Source: Drechslerella dactyloides
Lineage: Eukaryota > Ascomycota > Orbiliomycetes > Orbiliales > Orbiliaceae
Length of the DNA: 64,000 nucleotides
Reading direction: 5' to 3'
NCBI GenBank assembly: GCA_020064725.1
Contig: JAGTWJ010000002.1
Span: 744,001-808,000 of the forward strand
How positions within the stretch are numbered: position 1 is the stretch's first letter; each line of letters opens with the position of its first letter. A program made the translations under genes and the position numbers. Below, piece by piece: positions 1 through 11,832 of the stretch. The notes below the pieces were generated by a model. That model saw nothing but the letters and a program-made list of their open reading frames with translations. It searched no databases and was not told where the DNA came from.

Positions 1-817
1 CGCACAACATCCACCCAGACGAATACAACCCCTCCGTCGTCCAATACCGCTTCGGCATCGAAGGCGCCTACCAGGAGATCCGCGCGAAGCTCCTCGGAAT
101 CTGCGACATGGACCTCTTCTCCGCCCGCCCCACGACAGACGACGTGATAAGGATGAAAATGTACCGTCGCATCGCCGTTTCGGCGAGAAACATGTTGAAC
201 AGCTGTGACAAATTGATCGAGATTGCCAAAGTTCGCAACTACAACGTCATCGAAATTCAAGCTCGCATCGCCAAGGCGAAGCTCGTCATGTTGCTTAGAA
301 GGCACAACGACGAGCTGAACGGTAAAGATGGAAAACTACCAATCGCAGCGCTTGAACGGATGCGTGATGAAACGCTCGCCAATCTGAATGTGTGTAAAGC
401 TACCTGCAAAACTACGCCAAGTTGCGCCATGTTGGAGAAGAGTGTCGACGAGGCCATCCGATTGGTAAACGGCGGAGTATTCTACAGTGCAGTCTCAGAT
501 CGGGAGATGAAGGAAGTTTATGACGCCATGGCAGCTCAATTCAGAGGTACCGGACATTGGTACGTCTGCGAAAACGGACACCAGGTATGTACATCCACGC
601 CCTGTTTCTATTAAGGAAATTACAGTAAATATTTTATTCAAGCTTCGGTCAAACTGACGGCTTCCATTAGTTTACCATCGGTGAGTGCGGGATGGCCATG
701 CAGCTGGGCAGATGCAATGAATGCGGAGCACCAATCGGAGGACAAGAGCACGAGGCCGTCGAAGGAGTCAATCCTGACACCGAGTTGGAGAGGCGGATGG
801 CAGACGTGACAGTCTGA
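1..817 (+). CDS. RZ-type zinc-finger protein (ZNFX1/NFX1-like), 3' end only
   Basis: The gene enters from the left edge and is open from base 3. The exon ends at 584, a GT-AG intron covers 585-670 and the last exon is 671-817, joined in phase 0 with TGA at 815-817. The join rebuilds a compact zinc finger: GHWYVCENGHQ before the intron, then FTIGECG and GRCNECGAPIGG after it. This Cys/His spacing is that of the RZ-type finger found at the C-terminus of ZNFX1 and RNF213 proteins. The residues before it are helical and charged, as in the linker after the helicase core of fungal NFX1-type/ZNFX1 proteins. In that family the upstream part is an SF1 helicase with NFX1 fingers acting on RNA; that part lies outside the window, so the helicase assignment is inference. 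The finger itself is clear. Confidence 0.8.
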
Positions 818-2490
818 GCCGGTGAATCATAGAGAAGGCATGGTGTCTGCTTTGAACTCAATTTTCTATTCTGATCGTTAGGTTATGGGCATGTATGCTT
901 TCTATCTACTGTAATACGGTGGAGTCGAGTGGTCTATGCATCAAAGGATACGTACGAATGCATAATGTATTCTATCACAGGCATAATCGACTCACTTTGC
1001 CTAGCCCAAAAGCGGCCAGTGACTCTCTTTGGTATCCTCATAGTCTCGGGACGCCAACCCTCCGCGTGGTGCGGCGTTGTTATAACGTTAACGCATGCAG
1101 CTCTACCTTAAATGATCTGTCCTACTTCGTCGACACACCCCTTCGCGCAATTTTACAGGTTGATCATGAATCAGCACACCCTCAATCGCAACCGTCCCAT
1201 GACCGGTCGACTGCTACATGATCATAGCAGAATCATCCCACGCACAATTTCCACATCTTCAATATATTCAAACTCTGTGCGGCATATATTTTCGAGGCGA
1301 AATATCTGGTAGGAGGAATAGTTCCTTCACATGTGCAATCACTAATACCCACGCGACCACTTTCCAATAAGATCCAAAGCTCAGCTTACCCGCATCTTAT
1401 CAAATTCGCTTACTAGAAAGTGCGCACACAGAGGAATACAATTGTAATACTCAAATTCTCGTTCATCATCCCGGCCATGACCAGGTAGCTAACTAAGCTT
1501 CCGCCAGGTATATTTGTAAATATACACATGGGGAATATAACAAATATCTCTCCCCGCAAATACATGGATGCCCCATGCACCCATGCGCCGAAAAAAATCT
1601 TCGACGGCCGGGTGATTAGTTATACACTAACAACTTGAGAAACCCTTGAATTCCCTCGACATCCGTCCGTCCGTCCAGTCGTCCGCAAGCAAGCAAGTCT
1701 AGCCTCAGTATACATCCACCCAGGTCTTCTCCACCGGCAAAGCGAAAGAATAAGGTATATACAATTAAGAAAAAAAAAAAAAAAAAGGTTGCCAGTTAGT
1801 GAAATTAGTACTAGGGATTAGTACTGCTGATACTCTCTGCCTCCCTCGGCTGCGAAAATTCAAACAAATGTAAACCGAGCGCTTTTTTATCAGGATATCC
1901 TGCATGTAACCAATGCGTTGAGAACAAAGAGAACGAAATGCAAGAATGAGGGACCGCCCGTATGTCCAAGTAAAGCCAATATGTCAATATCAACTACAAT
2001 ATACCCAAACCAATCCGAACGAAAACCAAATGTAAACGAAAGGAGACCGAGCCAACGTGACTAAAATAAAGCGAACGACAAGCCAAACGAGATGAAGGAT
2101 GGATGGTATAATACAACTTCAGAAACGCCGACCCGAACAAGTATAACGATGATCCGAAAGTGCACGAAAGATAAGAAATGGTGTAAAAGAGAAAAGAAAT
2201 GTAAAAAAAAAAGGGCAAGGCAGGCGCTAATACATCACTTGCGTAGGCTGTGATGCCGATGACTGCAAGGTATGATACAGTAGTAATGTCCGCAGCAGGT
2301 GATGGTCGAGAAAGATGTCGAAAGGGGCTGCATGCGCGCGGTGTTATGGTATAGTGTGAGTGTAATATGGCAGAACGATGACGATTCGTCACTCCTTATG
2401 ACCCGTACAGAGTGATATCCCGTCCCCTCGATACAGATGTAGGCGATAAAGAATTTAGGTTGATAGATGTCGAAGGTTGTAGGTAAATGC
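818..2490. other. Intergenic, no supportable gene
   Basis: The stretch holds only short open frames in both strands without domain features. It includes a short TCCG tandem repeat (1662-1676) and a 17-base poly-A run (1770-1786). The right half is probably the 3' untranslated region of the minus-strand gene that ends at 2491. Confidence 0.5.
1662..1676. repeat. TCCG microsatellite
   Basis: Just under four copies of a TCCG unit in intergenic DNA, about 100 bases before the poly-A run at 1770-1786. Confidence 0.8.
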
Positions 2491-4029
2491 TCACAGCATG
2501 AGCTCCGATAGTGGGACGCTTTGTCGGCGTAGGGACCTCGAAGCGACGGATAGCGGGCTGTCGATACCAGTCTCCTCGGGATTGGGAGTGTCCGGCACGG
2601 GAATATCTGCAGTGTCAACGTCCTTTCGCATCGCCTTGTCGAGAAGAATGCTGACGTTGATGCTGCTGCTGCTGCTACCGATGTCCTTGCTATCGGGCGT
2701 GATGTACGACCTTCTCGGCAAGAAGATCATCTCTGGGTTCCCGTGTTCGTCTCTTGGCGCGAGCGCCGCCTTTGTTAACGATGGAGACCGCAGGCGCGGC
2801 ACGGGAGTGGTAGAGTGGATTGTCGTTGGCGAGGAAGTGCCATCGGAGCCGTAGCTGGTGAATACCCGATCGGTGGACGACCGTGGCGTTGCCGTAGCAG
2901 CATCCCAGGATAATGAGCGCGCTGGTGCGGAGAACGGAGGGGCTGTCGGCGAGTAGATGTGGTGGAGGAGGTCGGGGCGGGATATTCTCCTGTTGGCCTG
3001 GGAAGAGGCGGATGCCTCGAGAACGCTAGCGATGGGCGGCGGGACAGCAATGGTGCTTTCCTTTTGCTGCTCTTCCGCGACTCTGCTGGCGAGTGATTCG
3101 ATAGACGGGAGGGTTGGTATCCTCATGATTGTTGGCTTGGGCCGGGTCGGTGATGTGGGTAGAGAAACCAATCTGGGTCTGATGTTCTTCTGAGCCATCT
3201 CATCTTCCTCCGCGAGTGCCAGCCGCGGTCCCTGTCGGCCGTCGCTCTTCCAGACGGCCGCTGGAGGAGGCTCCATCATCCACATGAGGTCGTTGTTCAA
3301 CACATATGTCGCGCTTGTCGACTCTGCAAAGTTCTGGATAGGAGGCGCCGCCCGGCTTCCTTCACGCGGTCGGATGACTTCCCGTCCTCTCCATCGAGAG
3401 TAGATGTGGGGTGCATATGTATCGGAAGAACTCATGGACATGACGTCGCGGGGCTTTGATGTCGTCGACGGCTCGGTACCAGTATAGTAGTGGTAGTGGT
3501 GCGACACTCTCGCCATGATGGACGGGACAATGTTTGTCTCGACATTGCCGGCCGTCGTCTTGATGAGTTTTCGTAGTGCTTTCGGCCGGTTCTCGATCTC
3601 GTACCTCCACCGTTCGCGTAGAGACCGGTTTGCCACTTCGGCCTCCTTTCGCACGCGCTTGGAAGTCTCGGTCATACCACACCAGCCGCAGGAGAAGAAG
3701 TAGAATACACCGGTCCTGACGACGGTGAGAGGCGAAGTGCGCTTGGCCGGCTTTGTTTCGGCCTCGTCGACTTCTTTGGAGGAGGGGAAGTTGCCCGGAA
3801 TCTCGGAGAGGGTAGGTAGAGGAGGTGGTTGAGTGGTGACTACGGGCGAGCAGACCGGTAGGTAGAATCGCTCGTCCGAGATCGAGGGTCGCGGGTCGAC
3901 CACGTCGTCGCAATCGTCTTCGCCACAGTCGTCGTCATCTTCCCGCGGCGCATTATGATTATGGGTATGTGTCGGATGCAGCGGGAGGGTGGTGAAGGCT
4001 GGCGGAACCGGACGAGGGACGGACAGCAT
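2491..4029 (-). CDS. Ser/Pro-rich hypothetical protein, 512 aa
   Basis: A single uninterrupted frame of 512 codons begins with ATG at 4029. I do not recognise the family. The N-terminus (about residues 20-50) has a His run followed by an acidic Asp/Glu/Cys patch. Residues about 105-175 are the most protein-like and probably folded part: an aromatic and Cys segment (FYFFSCGWCGM) is followed by a basic helical stretch (SKRVRKEAEVANRSLRERW) and a His/Tyr cluster. The rest is low complexity, rich in Ser, Pro and Thr with many SP/TP pairs, which suggests a disordered, phosphorylated regulatory region. It has no signal peptide and no convincing membrane segment. Codon use is even along the frame and a complete ORF of this length on one strand is unlikely by chance, so the gene is probably real. 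Function is unknown. Confidence 0.7.
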   Translation of the reverse strand: MLSVPRPVPPAFTTLPLHPTHTHNHNAPREDDDDCGEDDCDDVVDPRPSISDERFYLPVCSPVVTTQPPPLPTLSEIPGNFPSSKEVDEAETKPAKRTSPLTVVRTGVFYFFSCGWCGMTETSKRVRKEAEVANRSLRERWRYEIENRPKALRKLIKTTAGNVETNIVPSIMARVSHHYHYYTGTEPSTTSKPRDVMSMSSSDTYAPHIYSRWRGREVIRPREGSRAAPPIQNFAESTSATYVLNNDLMWMMEPPPAAVWKSDGRQGPRLALAEEDEMAQKNIRPRLVSLPTSPTRPKPTIMRIPTLPSIESLASRVAEEQQKESTIAVPPPIASVLEASASSQANRRISRPDLLHHIYSPTAPPFSAPARSLSWDAATATPRSSTDRVFTSYGSDGTSSPTTIHSTTPVPRLRSPSLTKAALAPRDEHGNPEMIFLPRRSYITPDSKDIGSSSSSINVSILLDKAMRKDVDTADIPVPDTPNPEETGIDSPLSVASRSLRRQSVPLSELML

Positions 4030-7000
4030 CCCGAGATGCGGTCTGAGGGGTGACAGAGAGGCGTTGGCCGGGAGGAATGGATTGTCAGGAGGGCGTAGAG
4101 GAAGACGGGGAGAGGCGGGATATGTGTACGGGACCCCGTTCGGGCTGAATCAGCAGATTATGAAGCGCAGCGCATGATAGAAGAGTGCGAGGAGGCTGAG
4201 CGGTGGACTGCGAGGGCGAAAGGGCCTTGGTTAGCCGGCATGAATGTATAATGCATGGACAATGGATTCGACATTCGGGAAGCCAGAGGAACGTTGACGA
4301 ACGCGCAGCAGGTGAAGAAAGCGAAGAACACAGGAAGAAGAGGAAGAAGAAGAGGGAGAAAGAAAGACGAGGCGAGACAAGCAAGATGACAGGCCTGTCA
4401 GACGGGCAAACTGCCTGGCCACATATTAATAGTAACGAACAGCAACGTCAACCGGCGGCGGGCAAGGGCCAGAGGCCGGAGCCGCTGGGAGTGGAGCAGG
4501 CGGGGGAGTTATTAAAATTTGAGGCGCCAACAGTCGCAGCGCCAGAGCGAAAGCGAGCGAGTGGGCGAGGGCGACGGGGCCGGGCGGGCTGGAACCGTAA
4601 CCGTGCACGCGAAGCGGACGCAGGAAAAGGAAACGAAGGAATGGAGAGGGAAATGCTTGCTTACCAGGTGAAGGGCGACAGCTCGGCTGGGGAATTAATT
4701 GGTTCCGGCAGGCGGGTTCCAATGGAGCTGAAGCTGTGGCGGAGATGGAGATGGTGATGGATGATGGGGAAGGGTCGAGATTTGTTGGAGTTGTGATAAA
4801 AGTGGCCAACGGCTGGCGGTTGAAACGTCGCTGCCAGAGTAAATATAAGATGAGGTGCTAGGTGGCAGCAATACAACGTATTCCTCTCGTCCACCGGCCA
4901 ATTGCGATGACTACCAAGCAAGTCGAACGAGAAGTATGATTGAGCACGCCGCACCCGTCGACGGAAGAATGCACGAGATGGCGATTTGGAGACAAGAATG
5001 GGGCAAAAGGGAAGATGATTTCCTATTATATTACGATGCTAGCTCTGATATTAAAGGAGGAGTTCGGTGACAGGATGCTTGATTGGACAGCTAATTTCCT
5101 TCAACCGGCTACCAAAACCGCAGGCCGGACAGGCAATCAGGCCTGTCAGCACTTAATATACCTCTGACGGCCATTAGCGACCACTGAGTAAGGTCAGTTC
5201 CTCCCTCGCCGTCGCAGGCTCGACGGAATCCGGTAATGACGAGCGTGTGCAGACGCATCCAGGGCGCATCATCAACCGCAGTCGACTGACCTCGAATGAC
5301 TGAGTCCAACTGCGAATGAGATGGCCAGGACGAAAAAAAACTGCAAACGAGGCGTCAGTCCCGGAAAGCCAGCTGCCATGCATCCACTGCGGTTGGCTTT
5401 TTTATGTCCGTAGTACGTGCTTCTATTAATTGCTTAACCTCTGGAGCCCTTTTTACCGGCTGCCTTTAGTCGAATTCGGCATCACTAACAGAAATACTAG
5501 CATTCTTATTTGCCCATCGGCGAAGGCAGCTGCGCAGGAATATGTACACCGACGTCGACGTGAATAAACTATGCATAAACTATTGCTGCATTAGTGCTTG
5601 GCTGGCCAAACTTGCTCTCGCTACACAGCCCGCACGTTGACTCGTCTGCGTAGCTGTTGCCGATGCACGCACGAGTGCCCGGGCCAGCGCTCGTCTGGGA
5701 GTCTTCTGATGCCGTCTGCATCCAACTTGAAGCATCAAGCTCGCCTGCTCGCTCGCCTGCTCGCACTCCTGAAACCGACGAGCCCGCCTGCCGGCCGTGT
5801 GCCGTCTCACCGTCTCACGAGTATGCCCTAACGGTGGGCTCCATCCATCCCCGCCTTTGCCTTCAGGGTGCCCTCGTCGATCGATCTACCGGCAGTCCGG
5901 ATGGTGCGTACCACGCCCATCAGCGTACGTGGACAACAGCATCTTGTGGAGAAACCATGCCACGCTGCTCGGGATTGAAAATCCCGCAGGACCAGGAAGG
6001 TGCCGTGCTGCTGCCTCACCCCCAGATGCCCTCCTTCAGTTCCTTTGAGCAGCTAGCTAACGTTGCGACCGTTAACGAAACAATTATATTCCCGAAAGGG
6101 TAGACTTTGACGAATGATCCCTGCACGAGCCCACGAAACCTCCAACCTCGAGGCCGTGGGGTGGCCCGTATTGACAAGTCTTTCTTACTAAAAAGTGCCG
6201 TCCTCTGACGACGACGAACAGCGAAGAGCTGCAGGAAAGCTGCATGTCGCAGGCGGCCATGAGCTGAGGATGAGGCCTGAGTGTACAACTTGTGCACAAG
6301 CTCGCTCGGTCGCTCGATCGGTGCATCGGAGGAGGAGGTTCGCATGCACCGCGCTCATCTTTTTCTACGTGCGGCCGTAGACGGGATGAATCAACGGCCA
6401 TTTTTTTGCGCACTTGAGCCGTGGTGCAGGTCAATTTGCCCTAGACTGCCATCACATGGACCTGTCTAATTCGATCAGGTTCTGCATGATCCGAACGAGA
6501 GCTCTGCAGGCGGTGGATGTTATGCTTCCGTGGGCGGCCATCTGTCGCTTAGATGGATTCAGCAGACACGTTCGAGGAAGCCCGCTGCAGGTTTCACCGC
6601 ACTCGACGACGAGAAGCAGCACCGCCTGCCAGTCCGGACAATCGAGAAGGCGGAGACGTCCCTCATAGGCACTTTTGTCTCGTCCGCGACGACGACGACA
6701 GCGGACGTTTGCCCCGATTGCGATGACAACACTCCAACACCACAACACATCAAACACCCCTCCACGAGCCGAGGGGAGGACAGGCAGAATCGCAGGCAGA
6801 CTGCAGCCAAGGTGCAAGTGCTGCGCGCCCGGCCGGAACTGCTCTCGAAACACCGAATCAAGTGTGGAACGGCAGCGTCCTCGAGACTAATCCAGCGGTA
6901 TCCATGGCCTGCGCCGTCTGATGCAGTCGCCGAAACAGTGGAGCGGACGCTGGGATTCCTTTCCGAGTGTCGTCCCCGCCTGGCCTGATGTCTGCGTCGC

Positions 7001-7425
7001 TCTCGCGATAGATACCGCAATCGCACCCGGCCAGCCGATAGCACTCCGCTCCTCATCCTCGGCATGTCCTGTTCATATGCTTCCCCGCCCAGGGTAATTA
7101 TGGCCACTTTGTCGGACGGCACTGCTGAGACAAATATAAGATCCCGCTCAGGCGCGGGGTGTTTGGCGTTCCCGTGCGCAATGGCCTTTTGCTCCACTCG
7201 CCACTGTCCTGCGAGTAATCCTGCAGGATACGATTCCCTCCTTCAGCTTGGGGCGAAAGCGATTGAGGCTAGTTAGAGTTAGCTATCTGCTGAATCCTCC
7301 TGCGTCTTTGCCCTTGCATTTTTTGCCGGTTGTACCAACTATGAAATTATAAAGAAAACTCGAGTCCACATGATATATGACATGTCACGATATCTCAACT
7401 ACAACTACAACCCGCCAGGCCCAAA
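4030..7425. other. 3.4 kb intergenic region without a supportable gene
   Basis: Many overlapping short open frames occur on both strands, the longest being 212 codons on the minus strand at 6559-7197, but none shows a domain or a coherent splice model. The left part is the upstream region of the minus-strand gene starting at 4029. Locally GC-rich words such as the GCTCGCTCGCCTGCTCGC-type repeats near 5745-5770 inflate ORF length. It could hold regulatory DNA or a non-coding transcript, but nothing in the sequence proves either. Confidence 0.5.
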
Positions 7426-8663
7426 ATGAATACCGCCATCGCGGTCACAGAACTGCTGCCAAGCCAGGAGGCAGAGTTCCCGCGGCGAGTATCGGACCCC
7501 TCGATAGCAAGGCGATTCGATGCGGTTCCACCGTTCCTTCGCCTTCCCCGCGAACTTCGTGATGAAATTTACAAATATCTCCTTCCCCTCGCCCCGCGAG
7601 AAGCTCATGTCGGGATGTGGTATCCGTCGGCCCATTACCCCACCGAACCCAGCTTCAAACTCGCCATCCTCCGCGTCAATAAGCAAATTCATGATGAAGC
7701 CTCCGCCGTACTCTACGGGTGCAGCACCTTTGTTTTTTGGATAAATATCAAGAAGCGACAGACGTACGCGAACAACGACACATCTCGCGACCCGAAGACG
7801 TGCTTTGACGTTAATTTCAATGCGCCGTGGGAGCGTCTGGCATTCACACGCCGTGAGGACACGTAGGCCCATGCATCTCCGAGCACCCGTACCAAAGCAC
7901 AAGTCGTATTCTCTTCAACTGTTACGTCTAACAAGGGACAACGGGCTGGCTTCGCGAGACAACATCTAACTTTTTTCTTTCCAGCGTTGGCGCATATCGC
8001 GGCTACGATCCGCGCACCCGAGAGCTGCCTCCAAAGATCGAGGAGAGCGATGCCAAGATTCAACCAGCACCCCGATATCGCGCCCTGCTCCGCCATGTGC
8101 GCGTCAGTGTCCGCGACTTTTGTACGTCCCCGGACAACCGCACGATATCTCCGCTCAGCGATATCGCACGGGAGAAAATGCGCAGGGTTCTTCTACCAAT
8201 CGCATACAGGATGCAGACATCGTTCGGTGACGCGGGAAGCAAACTCAATATGACGATCGAGCTGAGGCCTCGCATATATAAGCATGGGCGTCTCACGTTA
8301 CCTGTTCGCCTAGGTGAGGACGTCGACGTTGGCCTCTACCAGGAGATAATCGAGATGGTCTGGCCGCTAACCACAGGTCCCTGGCAATGGCGCCTGAAAA
8401 TCCCGAACGAACTACTCGCTCTTTTCCCCGACGCCGCAGAAAAGATACTCGAAAGGTGTACCCAGCTCACCGTCATTACGGATGCCGAGAAACAATCTTA
8501 CAGCTCAATTCGCCCGCAGTGCTCTTCCTTCTGGTCGATGCCTAAAGGCGAGCTAGTCACATTCCGCGATACAATTACAAGATTTGCGAATAGATCTCCG
8601 GTCATGGGCACATGCTGTGAGATTGATACTTGTGCATATGGCGATTGCGAGAAGCTTCCATGA
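7426..8663 (+). CDS. F-box-like / 2EXR-type fungal protein, two exons
   Basis: Exons 7426-7862 and 7985-8663 join in phase to give 371 residues. The intron has a GTAGGC donor, a CTAAC branch site near 7967 and a CAG acceptor after a pyrimidine run. The competing GTGAGG donor at 7853 breaks the frame. Residues about 36-60 (FLRLPRELRDEIYKYLL) are the short helical motif that opens many fungal F-box-like and 2EXR proteins. It is followed about 45 residues later by ILRVNKQIHDEASAVLYG, which is characteristic of the same large fungal family. These proteins are usually uncharacterised; F-box-type members recruit substrates to SCF ubiquitin ligases, but that role is only inferred here. The C-terminal half (WPLTTGPWQWRLKIP, many Cys near the end) is not recognised. 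Confidence 0.75.
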
Positions 8664-9171
8664 TGGATGTGCGCCAACCTGCAGGTTGACGAGAATTTGG
8701 AATCTCGTGATTCGGTGCATCTCGGTTGTGTCACCACAGGAAGTAGATTTATATCCTGATTGAGTGTAAATGATCGCAGAATCGCGACAATAGCGACGCG
8801 TTTCCAAGTAAATAGCTGTTGGAACCTGCTAGCAACCAGCAGCCTCGCCAGTTTTTTGAATGGATGGATGAGTCCTCCGTGCATATTGCTGACAAACAAT
8901 GCATGTCGGCATTCCAAGTGTGCTGCCGAGACGAACGGCTGCAGTTCCCCATGCACGCGCTGTAGTCGTGATTGGTCGGTGGTGGATTTGATGCCTCATC
9001 CTTACCGGGGTAATCGATATGCCACTTTCTAGTTTTCCTCATCGTGCACGGCTCTCGAGATCGGACCGAAATATCTGGGGAGAGCTCAAGAGCCCCAGAG
9101 CGAGGTTATCAGGCATAAAAGGGATAGTTAAGAGCCCACCCCCAATCGAGCTCTTCTCCTTCTTTCTCACA
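8664..9171. other. Intergenic, promoter region of the C2H2 gene
   Basis: No open frame worth calling. It contains an ATAAAAGG element (9115-9122) placed as a TATA box for the next gene. Confidence 0.5.
9115..9122 (+). promoter_or_regulatory. TATA-like element
   Basis: ATAAAAGG lies about 50 bases before the tentative ATG at 9172 of the zinc-finger gene, a usual TATA spacing for fungal genes with short leaders. Position and match to consensus are the only evidence. Confidence 0.35.
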
Positions 9172-10914
9172 ATGCGAATTCAGTCTTTACCTGTACCAGC
9201 AGCGCTCCTGTAACACCTTACCCAGCTGTAATAATTTTGTGCTCCCCATTGTTCGTGGTTCTCAAGCCCTTCGGGGCATGCATTCTGCCAGCTGCGATCG
9301 ATCGCCAGCACTTTCTGTTTCTTTTCAGTAGTTCTTCCCTCCTCGGTCTACTAGCCGGCAGCCTCAGCTAGCTCTGAGGTCCGCAGTCGGAGCAGGCCAC
9401 TTTTCAGCCTTTAGCCCTTTCCATTGGTAGCCGTCAAGATAGATTCTTGTACTGATTCATCCCTGCTTGATTTCACCTCCCACACCCCGCAGTTTGAAAA
9501 TCCAACAGACCAACACACTTGTTTGCCTAGTACCCGTACAGACGCTTGCACTTTCCAGGACGGACGCCGAGATTGGTTTGGACTATCTGATGAGGATAGT
9601 GTAGGGCAGTTTCATAGTGGCGCTAATGATCTTTATCCTTCTTTCCCTGCTGCTGTCCATTTGAACTGTGATATCGATCCCACCGAGGATTTCAATACTG
9701 TCTTTCCTTGTTCTGATTTCCAGCTTTTTGATTTTGATACCGCTTGCGGATCGCTTGAATTTACCGACTCGTTTGCATTCCCGGCGCTTTCTGCGCATAT
9801 AGATCCAGGTAAGCTGAATACTCATTTATTAGGAAGCATAAGTGCTGACCTCATTGTAGCCCTCGCGGGGTTTTCGGATGCACCATCGACTGCGACGCAT
9901 GTTGACAACGTTTGGTCAGCGTGCGATATTAATAAATTAGACGGCACTGGCTTTGCGGCTGGCGGTCTCGACAGCGTCTTAACTACGCCATGTAAGTGTC
10001 GCGCTGATATAGCCGTGTTCCTGAAATCTAGATTAATTAGTGCTAACTGAGATAAATTTACAGACCTTGGAGATATTTCCCGTGCTTCTGCGACACCGTC
10101 TCTCGTCTCAGATAAGACGATAACCCCACATACCTCCCCGCGCGTGGTAGAGCCCACCCGGGGAACACCGGTGTTCCTCTGCCCCCCTCCTCTCCCTCCC
10201 CCTCCTCCGGCTCAGTCTCGTCGCCGTCGTCCGCCCCCTTGGAAGGGTGCACAGAAACGCAAACGGAGCCCTCCTCCTCCCTCTCGCAAACCCGCCCCCA
10301 AGAGCTCCGCCCCTCGATCTAAACGCCGGAAGCTGTCCTCGCCCTCACCCTCCTCGCCCTCTCAGCAAGACCCGCCCAAACCCACCACCAAAGACGTGAA
10401 GGGCTACGCCGTCGAATTCGAACCTGCGGAAGCCTTCGAGCGAATGCTGGCTCGACAGCGAGGCCTTGAGCCTAGACCCCGTAGCGCGCAAAAACAGGCC
10501 CAAGACGCCATGCGCATCCGGAAGAAGAACTCCGCGAAAAAGCCCCGGAAGGGCGTTCACAAATGCCCGGCCCCCAACTGCACGGATCCCAAGCCAACAT
10601 GGTCGAACAGACGGAATTTCCACGACCACCTGGGAGAACACGGCATCAAAGTGTGGGAATGTTCTTTCTGCGGGTCCACGCACGCGCGAAGCGACAGTGT
10701 GTATGTACACCTGAAAACGACTTGCGCGCACAACGTGCGTGACGCTATCCGGCGGAAGCAAAGCGCGCTTTCCGGTGATGGAGGTGGAGGCGCTGAGTGT
10801 GTCGCTCTCGCCTTTGGCCCTGGTCTTCCGGCGCCAAGCGAGTGGACACAGCTATTGGAAGACCCACCCAGACCCTATTCTGAATCTTGTTCGCAAGATC
10901 TTACATATACTTGA
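9172..10914 (+). CDS. C2H2 zinc-finger protein, probably four exons
   Basis: Proposed exons are 9172-9192, 9415-9808, 9860-9991 and 10064-10914 (465 residues). The last two introns (51 and 72 nt) have good GTAAGC/GTAAGT donors and GCTGAC/GCTAAC branch sites and keep one frame. The first exon is tentative: no in-frame ATG exists between the stop at 9412 and the middle of the last exon, so an upstream exon is needed, and ATG 9172 with a GTACCA donor joined at 9415 fits the phase. The N-terminal half is acidic and aromatic (DFDTACGSLEF-like), resembling an activation region. A basic Pro/Arg/Lys region follows. Near the C-terminus a fungal C2H2-like pair is visible: CPAPNC...H..H then CSFCGS...H...CAH. 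It is likely a nuclear DNA-binding regulator; the targets are unknown. Confidence 0.65.
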
Positions 10915-10926
10915 TACATATCAGAA

Positions 10927-10947
10927 ATGAGTATAAGATATACTCAT
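10927..10947. repeat. Short inverted repeat at the gene 3' end
   Basis: Arms 10927-10935 and 10939-10947 are perfect complements with a 3-base loop (ATGAGTAT...ATACTCAT). It sits 13 bases after the stop codon of the C2H2 gene and just before the transposase remnant. It may be a transcript hairpin or a leftover of the element's end; the sequence does not decide. Confidence 0.5.
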
Positions 10948-11159
10948 GAACACCCTGTGTGCTCCTTTGGGAGTATACGATTGGCAATCACGCTCGTTTG
11001 AGCAAGAGTCCAGACCTCAATCCCATAGAAAATGTATGGGACTGGTTTCCTCCATTTATTTCAAACGGGAGGACACAAAAAAGACCAGAACGAGAGCAAC
11101 GGCGCCATGGTCAACTGCATTCATTAAAAAGAAAATTTTTTAAAAAAATTAAAAATTAA
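10946..11159 (+). mobile_element. Tc1/mariner transposase remnant (broken)
   Basis: The residues SPDLNPIENVWDW at 11007-11045 are the hallmark of the third catalytic block of Tc1/mariner DDE transposases, with the acidic catalytic Glu inside PIEN. The preceding part of the block (GVYDW, about 10967-10984) is in another frame, so a small insertion or frameshift of about 16-19 bases breaks the protein. Only some 100 bases of recognisable transposase remain: the other two catalytic Asp residues, the DNA-binding domain and clear terminal repeats are missing. An A/T-rich tail (about 11110-11170) follows. It is dead and lies immediately downstream of the zinc-finger gene. Family membership is from motif recognition only. 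Confidence 0.75.
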
Positions 11160-11832
11160 AAACAAAAAAAAGTTGAAAAGCAAGAGATATTCTGACTACA
11201 CTCGTGGACTTCTTGGAACTGTCGTTCTTCTTTCCGTTTCGTTGATGAAACATGCCGGAGAGAAAGACGACAGATCCCGAGATTCGAGGAGCAAACCAAT
11301 ATAAACAAGAATAAATTGACAAAAAATTGAAAAGAACAAAAAGAGTTGAAAATTCGAAAATCTCACAGATATCTCAGCTGTGTGTATGAGGCTATCGTGT
11401 ATCTTTTGTATCGGTCCAATCAACTGAGTAACGCGACACGATTTGGTCTCAGAAAGCATGGATGCGATAGTAGAAAATGTGGCTAGTCAACTTGATTACC
11501 AGCCTGATATATTGCAAATGCCTCCTGAGGTTCTGTGCACCCCAAAAGTTACTCTAGACCTACCCATGTCTCAATTGGCGTTGGCTACATCCAGGGAGGT
11601 GGGAGGAGGAAACCTTCTTCAAGGTAATATGCGCGTTCTGTGGAAATTTTAATAGCTAGATAAATAAACCCATGTCGTTCTAGAGTCTTCCAACACCAAA
11701 ATAAACCACCTTCTCGCACAAAATCTATAAATTTAGTAGATAAAATAGAATCAGTAGGTCACCCGTGATATATACGGCATCTATTCTGACAAAAAATCCC
11801 ATAACCGTGCACTCTGATATCACAACTACAGC
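11160..11832. other. A-rich intergenic region, no clear gene
   Basis: The first 250 bases are A-rich and may be further decayed element sequence. An open frame of 69 codons (11443-11652, plus strand; first ATG 11458) has a plausible amino-acid mix but no recognisable motif and no partner exon I could join. Confidence 0.4.

Noticed and set aside
895..1312. Overlapping plus-strand frames downstream of the RZ-finger gene
   Set aside because: Short, in several phases, no motif and no splice partner; consistent with a 3' region.
6559..7197. 212-codon minus-strand frame
   Set aside because: Overlaps several frames on the other strand in GC-rich DNA, with no domain; typical of chance frames.
10946..11143. 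Frame of 65 codons as an intact small gene
   Set aside because: It overlaps the frame-shifted transposase block and is better explained as a remnant.
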